In this document: piece after piece, positions 42,396 through 50,549 of the stretch
Numbering within the stretch: the first letter of the stretch is position 1
How the letters are laid out: every line of letters starts with the position of its first letter
From: Propionibacteriales bacterium
Lineage (GTDB): Bacteria; Actinomycetota; Actinomycetes; Propionibacteriales; Nocardioidaceae
Length of the DNA: 61,649 bases
Assembly: GCA_026392465.1 (NCBI GenBank)
Contig: JAPLCA010000010.1
Location: 1-61,649, forward strand
Direction of reading: 5' to 3'
The notes under the pieces: generated by a model
The model's input: the letters and a program-made list of their open reading frames with translations, nothing else
Told to the model about the DNA's origin: nothing
Database searches by the model: none
Program-made: the position numbers and the translations under genes

Positions 42396-42405
42396 CGGGG
42401 GCGGG

Positions 42406-44337
42406 TCAGCGCAGCCGCACCTCGCGGCGACCGTCGAGGTCGACCCCGACGATCGCGCGACCGTCGGCGTCGGCCGTGACGGTCGGCTCGAGGCCGCCGT
42501 CGACGGTGTAGGTGCGGCCGGGCACGAGACGCTCGACGCCGAGCGTGGTGCGCACGGACCCGCGGCCGGGCAGCAGTATTAGGTCGAGCGCGTGCCCGTC
42601 GGTCACCGCCTTCGCCACCAGGACCTCCGGGTACGCGCACTCCGCGAGCACCGGGCCCGTGTGCCATGCGTGGGGCACGCCGTGCGCCACGAGGTCGCGC
42701 AGCCCGTCCTGGCGCAGGAAGCGCCCGAGCGTCGCGTACAGGTTGGCCAGCCCTGACGCGTCCTTCATCCGGCGGACGCCGTCGCGGTCCTCGATCGGCT
42801 CCCGCTCGTCGAGGGTGCGCTGGGCGGCCGCGGCGTACTCCTCGTCGCCGATCTCGCGGGCCGCCATCATCGTGACCGCCTGGCCGAACGTGTCGCGCCC
42901 GAGGAGGTAGCTGCCCGGGTCCAACCCCTTCGTCAGGAACCGCGGCTGGTGCAGCAGGCCGTCACGGATCTCCAGGTCGCGCTTGAGTAGCCACCAGGTG
43001 CGCAGCGACAGGTCGGTGAGTGCTGGGTGCATCCAGAACGACGTCGTCGTCTGCACCGACGGGTTCGCCCAGAAGTTCCACGACAGGCCCAGGTACGACG
43101 CGCGCACGCCGAGCAGCTTGCCGTCGGGCCGGAAGAACTCGCGTTCGTACCCGTCGCGGAGGCGCTCCAGCGTCTCCGCGGAGTAGCTGGTGCCGCGGAG
43201 CCGGTCGTGGGCGAGGAGCGTGTTCGCCCCGAACGTGTTGCAGACCGTGTAGATCCAGTTCGGCTCGCAGGGGAACAGGGCGTAGTCGTTGGCGAGGGAG
43301 TTGCGGTGGATCGACGCCGCGACGCTGCCGAGGTCGTGGGCGTACTCGCGGCCGTCGGACCAGCGGAACGTGAGCGCACCAGGGCGGGCGTACCGGTCGT
43401 CGCCGGTGACCGTCTCGTAGGAGGTGACCATGAGGCCGAAGAAGCCGGTCAGCATGATGTTCTCGCTGTTCTCGACCGGCTCCGGGTCCCACCGCAGGTT
43501 GCCCCACAGGTTCTCCAGCGCCCAGTAGCCCCACGCCTTGCGCTCCAGCATCTTCTCGATCGCGTTGCGCTGGGCCTCGGCGAGATAGCCGTGGAAGGCG
43601 GGCGTGCGGGTGAGCTGGGCCATCGACAGCCCGTAGGAGAGCGCGTTGAGCTGGTAGCGCAGCGCGGCCTCGCGGTACTGGTCGAGGTGGGTGAAGCCCT
43701 CGAAGGTCTCGAGCGGCTGGAGTGCGAGGTCGAGGCCGAAGCGCAGTCGGGCGAGGTCCTCCGCCGAGCTCTCGACGACGGGCAGCCCGGCGTCGAGGTC
43801 GGGCGGGGGGGAGACCGTGAACCGCACCTGGGCGAGCTCGGCGTTGAGCCGCTCGCCGCGTCGCGCCTGCGCGCGGTGCCGCAGCACGTGACTGACCACC
43901 GACAGCGCGACGGCGGCGGGCGCGAGCAGGAGGGCGACGAGGGTGGCGGTGCCGTGCCCGGCGTCGGCCACCGCGGCCGACCACCCCGCGCACGCGAGCG
44001 TGACCGCGGGCGGGAGCACCGTCGCGCCGAGGAACCACCAGGCCACGAGCGACGTGACGACCAGCGCCACCACCACGAGCGCCAACACCGGGTGGCCGCC
44101 CGCGAGCATGCCGGCGCCCGGGAACGTCAGGGCGAGCGCCCCCGACGTGGCCGCGGCGCCGCCGTCCGCCAGCACCAGGCCCGCGGCCAGGGCCCAGAGC
44201 GCCGCGAGCACCAGCAGGCCGCGGCGCGCGCGTCGGGCCGACTCCGCGCCCATGAGGCTGCGGGGTCGAGGGATCTGGAGCACGACGCCGCGGGCGTGGC
44301 TGTCCGTGGGCTCGGGTCCGGCGTCGACGGTGGTCAT
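42406..44337 (-). CDS. linalool dehydratase/isomerase-like domain membrane protein
   Basis: 643 aa. About four N-terminal membrane helices (40-160) precede a large alpha/alpha-barrel domain. KAWGYWALENLWGNLRWDPEPVENSENIMLTG is covered by the conserved domain start; FPCEPNWIYTVCNTFGANTL has the two-cysteine segment of linalool dehydratase/isomerase (Ldi) relatives. Ldi hydrates and isomerises monoterpenes; members in actinobacteria with added helices are uncharacterised. It is coupled by ATGA to a small membrane protein gene, and a truncated TetR gene lies next to that. Family fairly secure, reaction unknown. Confidence 0.75.
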   Translation of the reverse strand: MTTVDAGPEPTDSHARGVVLQIPRPRSLMGAESARRARRGLLVLAALWALAAGLVLADGGAAATSGALALTFPGAGMLAGGHPVLALVVVALVVTSLVAWWFLGATVLPPAVTLACAGWSAAVADAGHGTATLVALLLAPAAVALSVVSHVLRHRAQARRGERLNAELAQVRFTVSPPPDLDAGLPVVESSAEDLARLRFGLDLALQPLETFEGFTHLDQYREAALRYQLNALSYGLSMAQLTRTPAFHGYLAEAQRNAIEKMLERKAWGYWALENLWGNLRWDPEPVENSENIMLTGFFGLMVTSYETVTGDDRYARPGALTFRWSDGREYAHDLGSVAASIHRNSLANDYALFPCEPNWIYTVCNTFGANTLLAHDRLRGTSYSAETLERLRDGYEREFFRPDGKLLGVRASYLGLSWNFWANPSVQTTTSFWMHPALTDLSLRTWWLLKRDLEIRDGLLHQPRFLTKGLDPGSYLLGRDTFGQAVTMMAAREIGDEEYAAAAQRTLDEREPIEDRDGVRRMKDASGLANLYATLGRFLRQDGLRDLVAHGVPHAWHTGPVLAECAYPEVLVAKAVTDGHALDLILLPGRGSVRTTLGVERLVPGRTYTVDGGLEPTVTADADGRAIVGVDLDGRREVRLR

Positions 44338-44768
44338 GCGCGTGCTCCTTCGGGACGGATGGTGCGGTGGCGGCGTGTGCCGAGGGGCTGCCAGAGCAGG
44401 AGGCCCGCGTAGAGCGCGAGCAGCCCGGCGAGGTGCAGGGCCACGTCGGTGGCGAGGGTCGTGGCGTGGCCGTGGCCGAGCACGTGCACGTCGACGACGA
44501 GCACGGCGGTCCAGGTGAGGCCGGCGGCCACGAGGCAGCGGCCGCGGTGCTCACGCCGTGGTCGCTGACGGGGCCGGGCGCGGGCGGTGACGACCAGCAG
44601 CGCCGTGAGCGTCATGAGGAGCACGAGGTCGCGCGCGAGGGCGTCGACCAGAGGGTGGGCGGAGCCCTGCACGAGGCCGAGCCATCCGAGCCCGGCGGTC
44701 GCGACGGTGTAGGTCAGCACGACCAGGGCCGAGGTGGAGGCCGGTGCGAGGAGGTCCCGCCGTGGCAC
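44334..44768 (-). CDS. small multi-pass membrane protein
   Basis: About 144 aa, four hydrophobic helices (STSALVVLTYTVATAGLGWLG, DLVLLMTLTALLVV, CLVAAGLTWTAVLVVDV and LALYAGLLLW). The GTG at 44768 is the most upstream plausible start and lacks a clear Shine-Dalgarno. Its stop overlaps the Ldi-like start (ATGA), so it likely partners that enzyme in the membrane (inference). No family recognised. Confidence 0.6.
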   Translation of the reverse strand: MPRRDLLAPASTSALVVLTYTVATAGLGWLGLVQGSAHPLVDALARDLVLLMTLTALLVVTARARPRQRPRREHRGRCLVAAGLTWTAVLVVDVHVLGHGHATTLATDVALHLAGLLALYAGLLLWQPLGTRRHRTIRPEGARA

Positions 44769-44804
44769 GGCGGGGCGGCTGCCGGGGCCGAGCCGCGGGC
44801 GCGC

Positions 44805-45104
44805 GTCGCCGCCACCGTCGCCGCCCTCGTCGACACGCTCGCGGCCGACCCGCCCCGCGCCCGCCTGTACGCCGAGTCGCCGCTGCGCCAGTCGCTGCAC
44901 GACCGGCGTCGTGCAGCGCAGGGCGAGTTCGCCGACCTCGTGCTCGGTGCCGTCCTCCAGGCAGGGCCGGAACGACGTCTGGACGCGCTGTTCGTGGTCG
45001 CCGGCGCCACCGACGTGGTCACGCGGTGGCTGCTCGGCGAGCTCGACGTCGACCGCGACACCCTCGTCGAGGGGGTCACGGCCATCGGCGTCGGGCTGCT
45101 CTGA
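44805..45104 (+). pseudogene. TetR-family regulator, C-terminal remnant
   Basis: 99 codons that read as the ligand-binding half of a TetR protein: VAATVAALVDTLAADPPRARLYAE, LHDRRRAAQGEFADLVLGAV, DALFVVAGATDVVTRWLLGELDVDRDTLVEGV. No helix-turn-helix is encoded upstream in any frame; the space is taken by the start of the divergent membrane-protein gene. Either the N-terminus was deleted or the domain survives alone. It precedes the TauE/SafE gene by 13 bases. Confidence 0.5.
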
Positions 45105-45117
45105 GAGGGTCGGGTGC

Positions 45118-45846
45118 GTGGCGGACCTCGGGATGGGCGCGCTCGTGGTGGTGCTGCTCGCGGTGCTCGTCGGCGCGTTCGTGCAGTCGGCCGTCGGCAT
45201 CGGGCTCGGCCTCGTCGCCGCCCCCGTCGTCACGCTCGCCGCGCCGCAGCTGATGCCGGGCGGCATGTTGATGGTCGTGCTGTTGCTGCCGCTCGTCACC
45301 CTCGCTCGTGAGCGCGAGGACGTCGACTGGCGCGGGCTCGGCTGGGCGTTCCCCGCCCGCGTCGTCGGCACCGCGGTCGGCGTGTGGGTGGTCGCGAGCG
45401 TCGACGAGCGACAGCTGGGCGTGGCGGTCGGCGCGATGGTCCTGCTCGCGGTGCTGCTCACCGCGCGCACCGTCGTGGTGCCCGTGAACCCCGGCACGCT
45501 CGGCGTCGCCGGGTTCGTCAGCGGCATCACGGGCACCGCGTCGTCCATCGGCGGACCGCCGCTCGCGATCCTGCTGCAGCACCGGGCCCCGCGCCAGATC
45601 CGCACCACCCTGGCGGTCTACTTCCTGCTCGGGTCGGTGCTGAGCCTCGTCGGCCTGGGCATCGCGGGCGAGCTCGACGTCGCCGAGGTCCAGCTCGCCC
45701 TGCTCTGCATCCCTCCCCTCGTCCTCGGCTTCGCCGTCAGCGGACCCCTGCGGCGACACCTGCCGCCCGGCCTCGTGCGGGTGCTGGTGCTCATCGTCAG
45801 CGGGTCGTCGGCGCTGCTGCTGCCCGTGCGCTCCCTCCTCGGCTGA
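45118..45846 (+). CDS. TauE/SafE family sulfite exporter-like permease
   Basis: 242 aa, about eight helices. LVGAFVQSAVGIGLGLVAAPVVTLAAPQLMPGG and GVAGFVSGITGTASSIGGPPLAILLQHR are the two repeated signature halves (TSUP family). These permeases move small anions such as sulfite, sulfoacetate or taurine-derived products. The start is GTG at 45118. The HELGH-protein gene begins 49 bases after its stop. Confidence 0.87.
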   Translation: MADLGMGALVVVLLAVLVGAFVQSAVGIGLGLVAAPVVTLAAPQLMPGGMLMVVLLLPLVTLAREREDVDWRGLGWAFPARVVGTAVGVWVVASVDERQLGVAVGAMVLLAVLLTARTVVVPVNPGTLGVAGFVSGITGTASSIGGPPLAILLQHRAPRQIRTTLAVYFLLGSVLSLVGLGIAGELDVAEVQLALLCIPPLVLGFAVSGPLRRHLPPGLVRVLVLIVSGSSALLLPVRSLLG

Positions 45847-45895
45847 GCGCGGTCGGCTGTGAGACGGTGGTCGCACGCGCGACCCGGGGGGGAGC

Positions 45896-47509
45896 ATGGA
45901 GCACGATCGCACCGACTGGTCGGCCTTGTCGGCGACCGACCTGGTGAGGCGACTCGACGCCCTCCTGGAGACGTCGCTCGACGCCGACGCGTGGGTGGCG
46001 GTCGCCGCGATGCACAACGAGATGGCGTACCGGGTCCACCGGCACCGCCTGCTCGGCTGGGGCGCGGCCCCGGAGGCGTCGGCCGTCGTAGCCTTGGTCC
46101 AGGATCCCGGCCGGACGCGCGCCCTGCGGGAGAAGCTTGCTCTCCGGTGCTTCGCGGGCCATGACGACGAGCTCGAGCTGTCGCGGCTGTCCTACCTCTC
46201 CGACGTCGGCGTCCCGGCGACGCGGGAGGAGCAGGAGGCCGAGGAGGCGCTCGCGCACGCCGGCGAGCGGTTCGAGCACGACCTGCACGCGGTGCTCGAC
46301 CGCCTGTCGGGCGGACGGACCCCGGGCACCCCGCGGCAGCGCCTGCTCGCCCTCGCCAGCAGCTCGGACCAGGATCGGCGCACACGGTTGAGCCGTGTCC
46401 CTGCCCACGTGGGAACGAAGCACGGCGGTCTGGTCGAGCGGCTCGATCGAGTGGTGGACCTGCGCTTCGCGCGCGCGTCGTCGATGGGTCATGCCCACCC
46501 GCTGGAGGCAGTCCTCGCGGCGGGAGGACTCCCGATCGGTGGGCTCGACGCCGCGTTGCTGGCCGTCGTCGACGCGGCGGTGGACGCCCGACCACGCTCG
46601 GGCGAGCAGGCAGGTCCGGCGACCGACACCGAGCTGGTGCCGCCCCGCCGAGAGCCGGGCGCGGACACGGAGCCGCGCTACCGTCTCGAGGAGATGCTGG
46701 AGGCCTTCGGTCGACGCGCTGGGGCCGAGCTGGGTGTCCACGTGACCTGGCAGGTCTCCGGAACGACCATCGTCGCGGAGGTGGAGCGCGCCGACGGTCG
46801 GACCGGGACGATCGTGGTGCGCCGTGGAGGACGGGGTCCCGCATTCACCACGGCGCTGCGGAACCGCACCGACTGGCCCGGCCTGCACCAAACCCCCGTG
46901 GCCTGCTGCACGCTCGACCTCCCGCCCGGCGACGTGAGCCTGGGGCAGGCCCGGGTGCTCTTCCACGAGCTGGGCCACGGGCTGCAGCACGTCCTCTGGC
47001 GACGCCGGATCTCCAACCTGGCCGGACTCGAGTACGTCAGCGTGGAGCGCCGCGAGCTGCTGAGCCAGGCCTGCGAGTTCTGGGTGCACCGGTCCGACGT
47101 GGTCGACCCGGGGAGGTCGGATCGGACACGGGGCGGGTCCCTGGACGCGGCGTGGACCGCGCACCAGGTCGGCGTCCTCGGGCGCGCGGTCCTCGGCTGG
47201 GTCGACCTGCAGATCCACACGCAGCGCGGTCTCGGCGTGGAAGCCGCCCTGGACCGGCTGCGCCGGCTGGTCGACCTGCCGCCGGACCTCGACGCCGTCG
47301 CGGTCGCCGCGTCGTTGTCGAGTCCGCGTCACCGGGCTCGTCCCGGCACGGCCTTCGTCTACCCGCTCGGCGCGGCACGGGCCGCTGAGCTCGCCCACGA
47401 CGGTGGTCCGCTCCTGAACGAGGCGTCGGACCCCGAGCACCCGTGGCGACGGCCTCGACCAGACGTCGAGCTCCGCACCCGTCCGGCGCAGTGGGTCGGA
47501 CGATCCTGA
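45896..47509 (+). CDS. M3-like HELGH metalloprotein 1 (RiPP cluster)
   Basis: 537 aa, cytoplasmic. The zinc motif HELGH (H357-H361) is followed at fixed spacing by H365, E379, E384 and E387; E387 is 26 residues after H361 and sits in RRELLSQACEFW, resembling the third-ligand region of M3 oligopeptidases (xFVExPSQ). The chain is shorter and otherwise very diverged. Two homologues with the same spacing lie at 48617 and 55267. It may cleave the precursor or modify it as a metalloenzyme; both are inference. The stop overlaps the aldo/keto reductase start (TGATG). The start uses GGGGGGAG close to the ATG. Confidence 0.8.
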   Translation: MEHDRTDWSALSATDLVRRLDALLETSLDADAWVAVAAMHNEMAYRVHRHRLLGWGAAPEASAVVALVQDPGRTRALREKLALRCFAGHDDELELSRLSYLSDVGVPATREEQEAEEALAHAGERFEHDLHAVLDRLSGGRTPGTPRQRLLALASSSDQDRRTRLSRVPAHVGTKHGGLVERLDRVVDLRFARASSMGHAHPLEAVLAAGGLPIGGLDAALLAVVDAAVDARPRSGEQAGPATDTELVPPRREPGADTEPRYRLEEMLEAFGRRAGAELGVHVTWQVSGTTIVAEVERADGRTGTIVVRRGGRGPAFTTALRNRTDWPGLHQTPVACCTLDLPPGDVSLGQARVLFHELGHGLQHVLWRRRISNLAGLEYVSVERRELLSQACEFWVHRSDVVDPGRSDRTRGGSLDAAWTAHQVGVLGRAVLGWVDLQIHTQRGLGVEAALDRLRRLVDLPPDLDAVAVAASLSSPRHRARPGTAFVYPLGAARAAELAHDGGPLLNEASDPEHPWRRPRPDVELRTRPAQWVGRS

Positions 47510-48594
47510 TGGAGCACAGGAGCCTGGGGCGGAACGGGCCGTCGGTGTCCGTCCTCGGACTCGGGGTGGCGTCGTTCGGCGACGCCTGGGGCTCGGGCTG
47601 GACCACGGACCTGCGCGACGCGCGCGACCTCCTGCGCGCCGCCGTCGATCTCGGCATCACCTGGGTGGACACCGCGAGCGTCTACAACCGGGGGCGGAGC
47701 GAGGAGTGGCTGGGGGCGCTGATGGCCCGCGACGGTCTGCGTGACGACCTGCTCGTCGCGACGAAGTTCGGGTACCGGACGGCGCCGGACGACCCCCACG
47801 CGGGCGGCTCGGGCGTCGAGGCGATGCGTCGTTCGGTGACCCGGTCCCTGCGCCGGCTCCGCACCGACCACGTCGACGTGCTCTACCTCCACCTGTGGGA
47901 CGGGGTCACCCCGCCGGAGGAGACCTGGGAAGCCGCGTCGGACCTGGTCGACGAGGGCCTCGTCGGGTCCTTCGCACTGAGCAACGTCCCGGCGTGGTAC
48001 GCGGCGCTCGTCCACGGGAGGGCCACCGCGCTCGGTGGACACGCCCCGGTGTGCCTGCAGATGCACCACAACCTGTTGGTCAGGGAGTGGGAGGACGAGT
48101 TCGTCGACCTGCTCCGTCACACCGGGACGGGCCTGGTGTGCTGGGGGCCGCTTGCCAACGGGCTCCTGACGGACCGGTACGTCGTCGACGAGGACGGGAT
48201 CCGCGGGGAGGGGCGGATGACGACCGGCACGTTCACCACCGGTTCGGTCGACCCCTTCAGTGAACGCACGGCGACGGTGCGCACCGAGCTGGGACGGGTG
48301 GCCCGGGAGGTCGGCCGTCCGGTCGCGGAGGTGGCGCTCGCGTGGCTGCTGGGCCGTCGGTACGTCTCCTCGGTCATGCTGGGCGTCACGTCGGTGGAGC
48401 AGCTGCAGCAGGCCTCGGCGGCGGTGGACCTGCGACTCGACGCCGCGCTGCGGGCACGTCTCGATGCCGCGAGCGCCGTGCCCGTGCACTACCCGCACAC
48501 CTTCGTCCAGGACGACACGCTGAGGTTGGTGCACGGGGACCGGCTGCCCCCGGACCGCGCGGGGCGGCACGACGCGGACCCCGGCCCGCCCTGA
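47509..48594 (+). CDS. aldo/keto reductase (RiPP cluster)
   Basis: 361 aa TIM-barrel NADPH enzyme. GLGVASFGDAWGSG, WVDTASVYNRGRSEEWLGALM (catalytic Tyr in VYN), VATKFGY (Lys) and VLYLHLWDG (His) form the usual Asp/Tyr/Lys/His tetrad, and SNVP, GPLANGLLT and VMLGVTSVEQL follow. It is coupled to HELGH protein 1 by a one-base overlap. In the cluster it could reduce a carbonyl on the peptide or supply a small substrate (inference). Confidence 0.88.
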   Translation: MEHRSLGRNGPSVSVLGLGVASFGDAWGSGWTTDLRDARDLLRAAVDLGITWVDTASVYNRGRSEEWLGALMARDGLRDDLLVATKFGYRTAPDDPHAGGSGVEAMRRSVTRSLRRLRTDHVDVLYLHLWDGVTPPEETWEAASDLVDEGLVGSFALSNVPAWYAALVHGRATALGGHAPVCLQMHHNLLVREWEDEFVDLLRHTGTGLVCWGPLANGLLTDRYVVDEDGIRGEGRMTTGTFTTGSVDPFSERTATVRTELGRVAREVGRPVAEVALAWLLGRRYVSSVMLGVTSVEQLQQASAAVDLRLDAALRARLDAASAVPVHYPHTFVQDDTLRLVHGDRLPPDRAGRHDADPGPP

Positions 48595-48616
48595 CCCCCC
48601 CGGTGCCGTGGCGGGT

Positions 48617-50134
48617 TCAGGGACGCGTCCGCACGTCCCGCGCCGAAGCCCAGGTGCGCACGAGCGCTCGGTCGCCCTCGGCGTGGGCCCGTTCGGCCTG
48701 CGTCGACGCCCACAGGTACGTCCAGGCCGTTCCGGGTCGGACCGCCGACGGGCCCGTGGCCAGCGCCTCGTAGAGATCGGCGAGGACGATCTGCGACGCG
48801 ATCGACGGGCGGTCGCGCACCAGCCGCGCCCAGACCTCGAGCAACGACCGGCCCGGGGTGCCGTCAGCCTGGAGGTCCAGCACGGCGACGACCGCGCGCT
48901 CCAGCGACGCGGCCCCGTGCTCGATCCGCTTGGCCTCCCAGGCGCGCTGCAGACCGGCCTGGTCGACGCCCTCCATCCGCGCGTCGGCGACGAACGCGGT
49001 CTCGAACCACAACGGCAGGAGCTCGGCGTGCTCCGGGGCGAAGCGTTCGAGCGCGGTGGTCAGCGGGAGAGCCCCGCCCGTCGTGGCGTGCGCGACGGCG
49101 TGTCCCAGCTCGTGGGCCAGGGACAAGGCGTCCTGGGGCGTCAGGACGCCTCGCACGCCCGAGGACCAGCTCGACTCCACGAGCGTCACCGGACCGCGCC
49201 GCACGCCAGGGGCGTCGATGCGGTTGCGCAGACCCAGCGTGTGGTTGGGACGGTCTCGACCTCGGCGCAGGACGATGCGGACGTCGCCGTCGCCCCGGTC
49301 GTCGAGGATCCTCACCCGCCAGTGCCCCCCGGAGTCGGGGCCGACCACCTCGGCGTCCAGACCCAGGTGCCGGGTCGCCAGCGCGCAGACAGCCTCCAGG
49401 GCGGCCCGGATCGGGACCCCGACGTCCGTCGACCCCGCGACGGGGTGGCGGCGCAGGTAGGCCGGGACGTCGGCGACGAGCAGGACCTCGTCGGTCGGGA
49501 TCTCCAGCACCTCACCGAGCTCCTCCTGCAGGCGCTGAACCGTCGTCGAGGCGGAGTCGAGCACTTCGTCGAGGAGGTCCGCCGCATCGGGCGACGCCTC
49601 GGCGCGGCGAGCGTGCGCGGCGCTCGCCCAACGGTCGAAGGCCGCGGCGAACGTTTCCTCGTGGACCTCGCGGACCCGACGCCGGGCGAGGACGACACGC
49701 CGGCGCGTGCGCGCGGCGTCGGCGTGACGGAGCACGGAGTAGAGCCGAGCGGCGGACGAACCCGCGCGCGGGGCGCCGATGCGGTCGCACAGGTCGTGGT
49801 CGGCGCGTCGGACCGTGTCGAGGACGGCGTCGAGCGACGCCCGCGCCAAGGCGATCTCGGCGGGTTCCGGGTCCTGCTCGTCGGCACGGTGCTGCGCGTG
49901 CCACTGGCGGAGGAGGTCGACCTCGACGGCAGGCAGGCCGAGGTCGCTCGCGTGCTCGACGAGGGTGTCGAGGGTCCCGTCTTCGAGCCGCACGTCGGTG
50001 GTCGCCGACGACCCGAGCCAGTGCTCGGGCAGGCCCCGCTCGCGGAGCACGCGACGGCCGGCCTCGGCGTCCAGGGCACCCAGGACCAGGGCCAGCCGCT
50101 CCAGGTCGTCACTGCCGTGCGCACATCCGTCCAC
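48617..50134 (-). CDS. M3-like HELGH metalloprotein 2 (RiPP cluster)
   Basis: 505 aa from GTG at 50134, preceded by AAGGGGG at 8 bases; GTG at 50161 is an alternative. HELGH lies at 341-345, with H349, E363, E368 and E371 at exactly the same distances as in the other two copies. It has no signal peptide or membrane segment. The gene is divergent from the precursor gene, with about 120 bases between, and converges on the aldo/keto reductase gene. Role as for copy 1: leader/follower protease or peptide-modifying metalloenzyme, not distinguishable from sequence. Confidence 0.78.
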   Translation of the reverse strand: MDGCAHGSDDLERLALVLGALDAEAGRRVLRERGLPEHWLGSSATTDVRLEDGTLDTLVEHASDLGLPAVEVDLLRQWHAQHRADEQDPEPAEIALARASLDAVLDTVRRADHDLCDRIGAPRAGSSAARLYSVLRHADAARTRRRVVLARRRVREVHEETFAAAFDRWASAAHARRAEASPDAADLLDEVLDSASTTVQRLQEELGEVLEIPTDEVLLVADVPAYLRRHPVAGSTDVGVPIRAALEAVCALATRHLGLDAEVVGPDSGGHWRVRILDDRGDGDVRIVLRRGRDRPNHTLGLRNRIDAPGVRRGPVTLVESSWSSGVRGVLTPQDALSLAHELGHAVAHATTGGALPLTTALERFAPEHAELLPLWFETAFVADARMEGVDQAGLQRAWEAKRIEHGAASLERAVVAVLDLQADGTPGRSLLEVWARLVRDRPSIASQIVLADLYEALATGPSAVRPGTAWTYLWASTQAERAHAEGDRALVRTWASARDVRTRP

Positions 50135-50256
50135 GTGCTGAACCCCCTTGACATGGTGCACACCTCCACCTTGACTGAAGAGGTCGGGGCTCGTCCACGG
50201 CACGATCGGGCGGTCCGCGACTTCATCGAAACCACACAGATCGGGGAGTGATTGAC

Positions 50257-50412
50257 ATGGCAGACACGACGTTCGACAAGAAGCCCGCCTTCTTCCGGGT
50301 GGCGACGTTCGAGATGTTCTTCGAGGCGGAGTCCGCCGACAGCAAGGCTGCTGCGGCGAACCTCGCGCAGGACGTCGACCTGGACGCCGAGCTCGACGCC
50401 ATCCTGGGCTGA
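50257..50412 (+). CDS. candidate RiPP precursor peptide, 51 aa
   Basis: The ATG at 50257 has GGGGAG nine bases upstream. The N-terminal half has FDKKPAFFRVATFEMFFEAE with the only arginine (R14) and five phenylalanines within residues 12-22 or close by (F6, F12, F13, F18, F21, F22). The C-terminal half is acidic and helical, ending DLDAELDAILG. There is no Cys and no His. Size, isolated position at the head of an operon of modifying enzymes plus an exporter, and the hairpin right after its stop are typical of RiPP precursors. The core may be the aromatic N-terminal part with a C-terminal follower, or the reverse; sequence alone does not decide. Confidence 0.75.
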   Translation: MADTTFDKKPAFFRVATFEMFFEAESADSKAAAANLAQDVDLDAELDAILG

Positions 50413-50423
50413 CCGGGCAGCAG

Positions 50424-50462
50424 GCCGGGGTCGTGGTCGCTTCGAGCGGCCGCGGCCCCGGC
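50424..50462 (+). terminator. 17-bp hairpin after the precursor gene (partial terminator)
   Basis: GCCGGGGTCGTGGTCGC pairs with GCGGCCGCGGCCCCGGC around a TTCGA loop (17 pairs, three of them G-U), 11 bases after the precursor stop and followed by TTCTTCC. Such a hairpin lets more precursor than enzyme mRNA be made by partial read-through or protects the 3' end (inference). Confidence 0.65.
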
Positions 50463-50549
50463 TTCTTCCGCGTGGCTGCAAGGCCGCGGCGGGTGGAGCA
50501 CGAGGACCGGGCAGTCGAGGGTTCGGGCAGACGAGGGTTCGGGGGAGCC

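Noticed and set aside
45118..47509. TauE/SafE exporter as part of the RiPP operon
   Set aside because: It is close (49 bases) and on the same strand, but TSUP permeases move small anions and the operon has its own MATE exporter; inclusion cannot be supported.
50148..50176. Promoter of the precursor gene from TTGACA at 50148 and TTGACT at 50171
   Set aside because: Neither has a TANNNT-like hexamer 16-18 bases downstream, so I do not claim a promoter.
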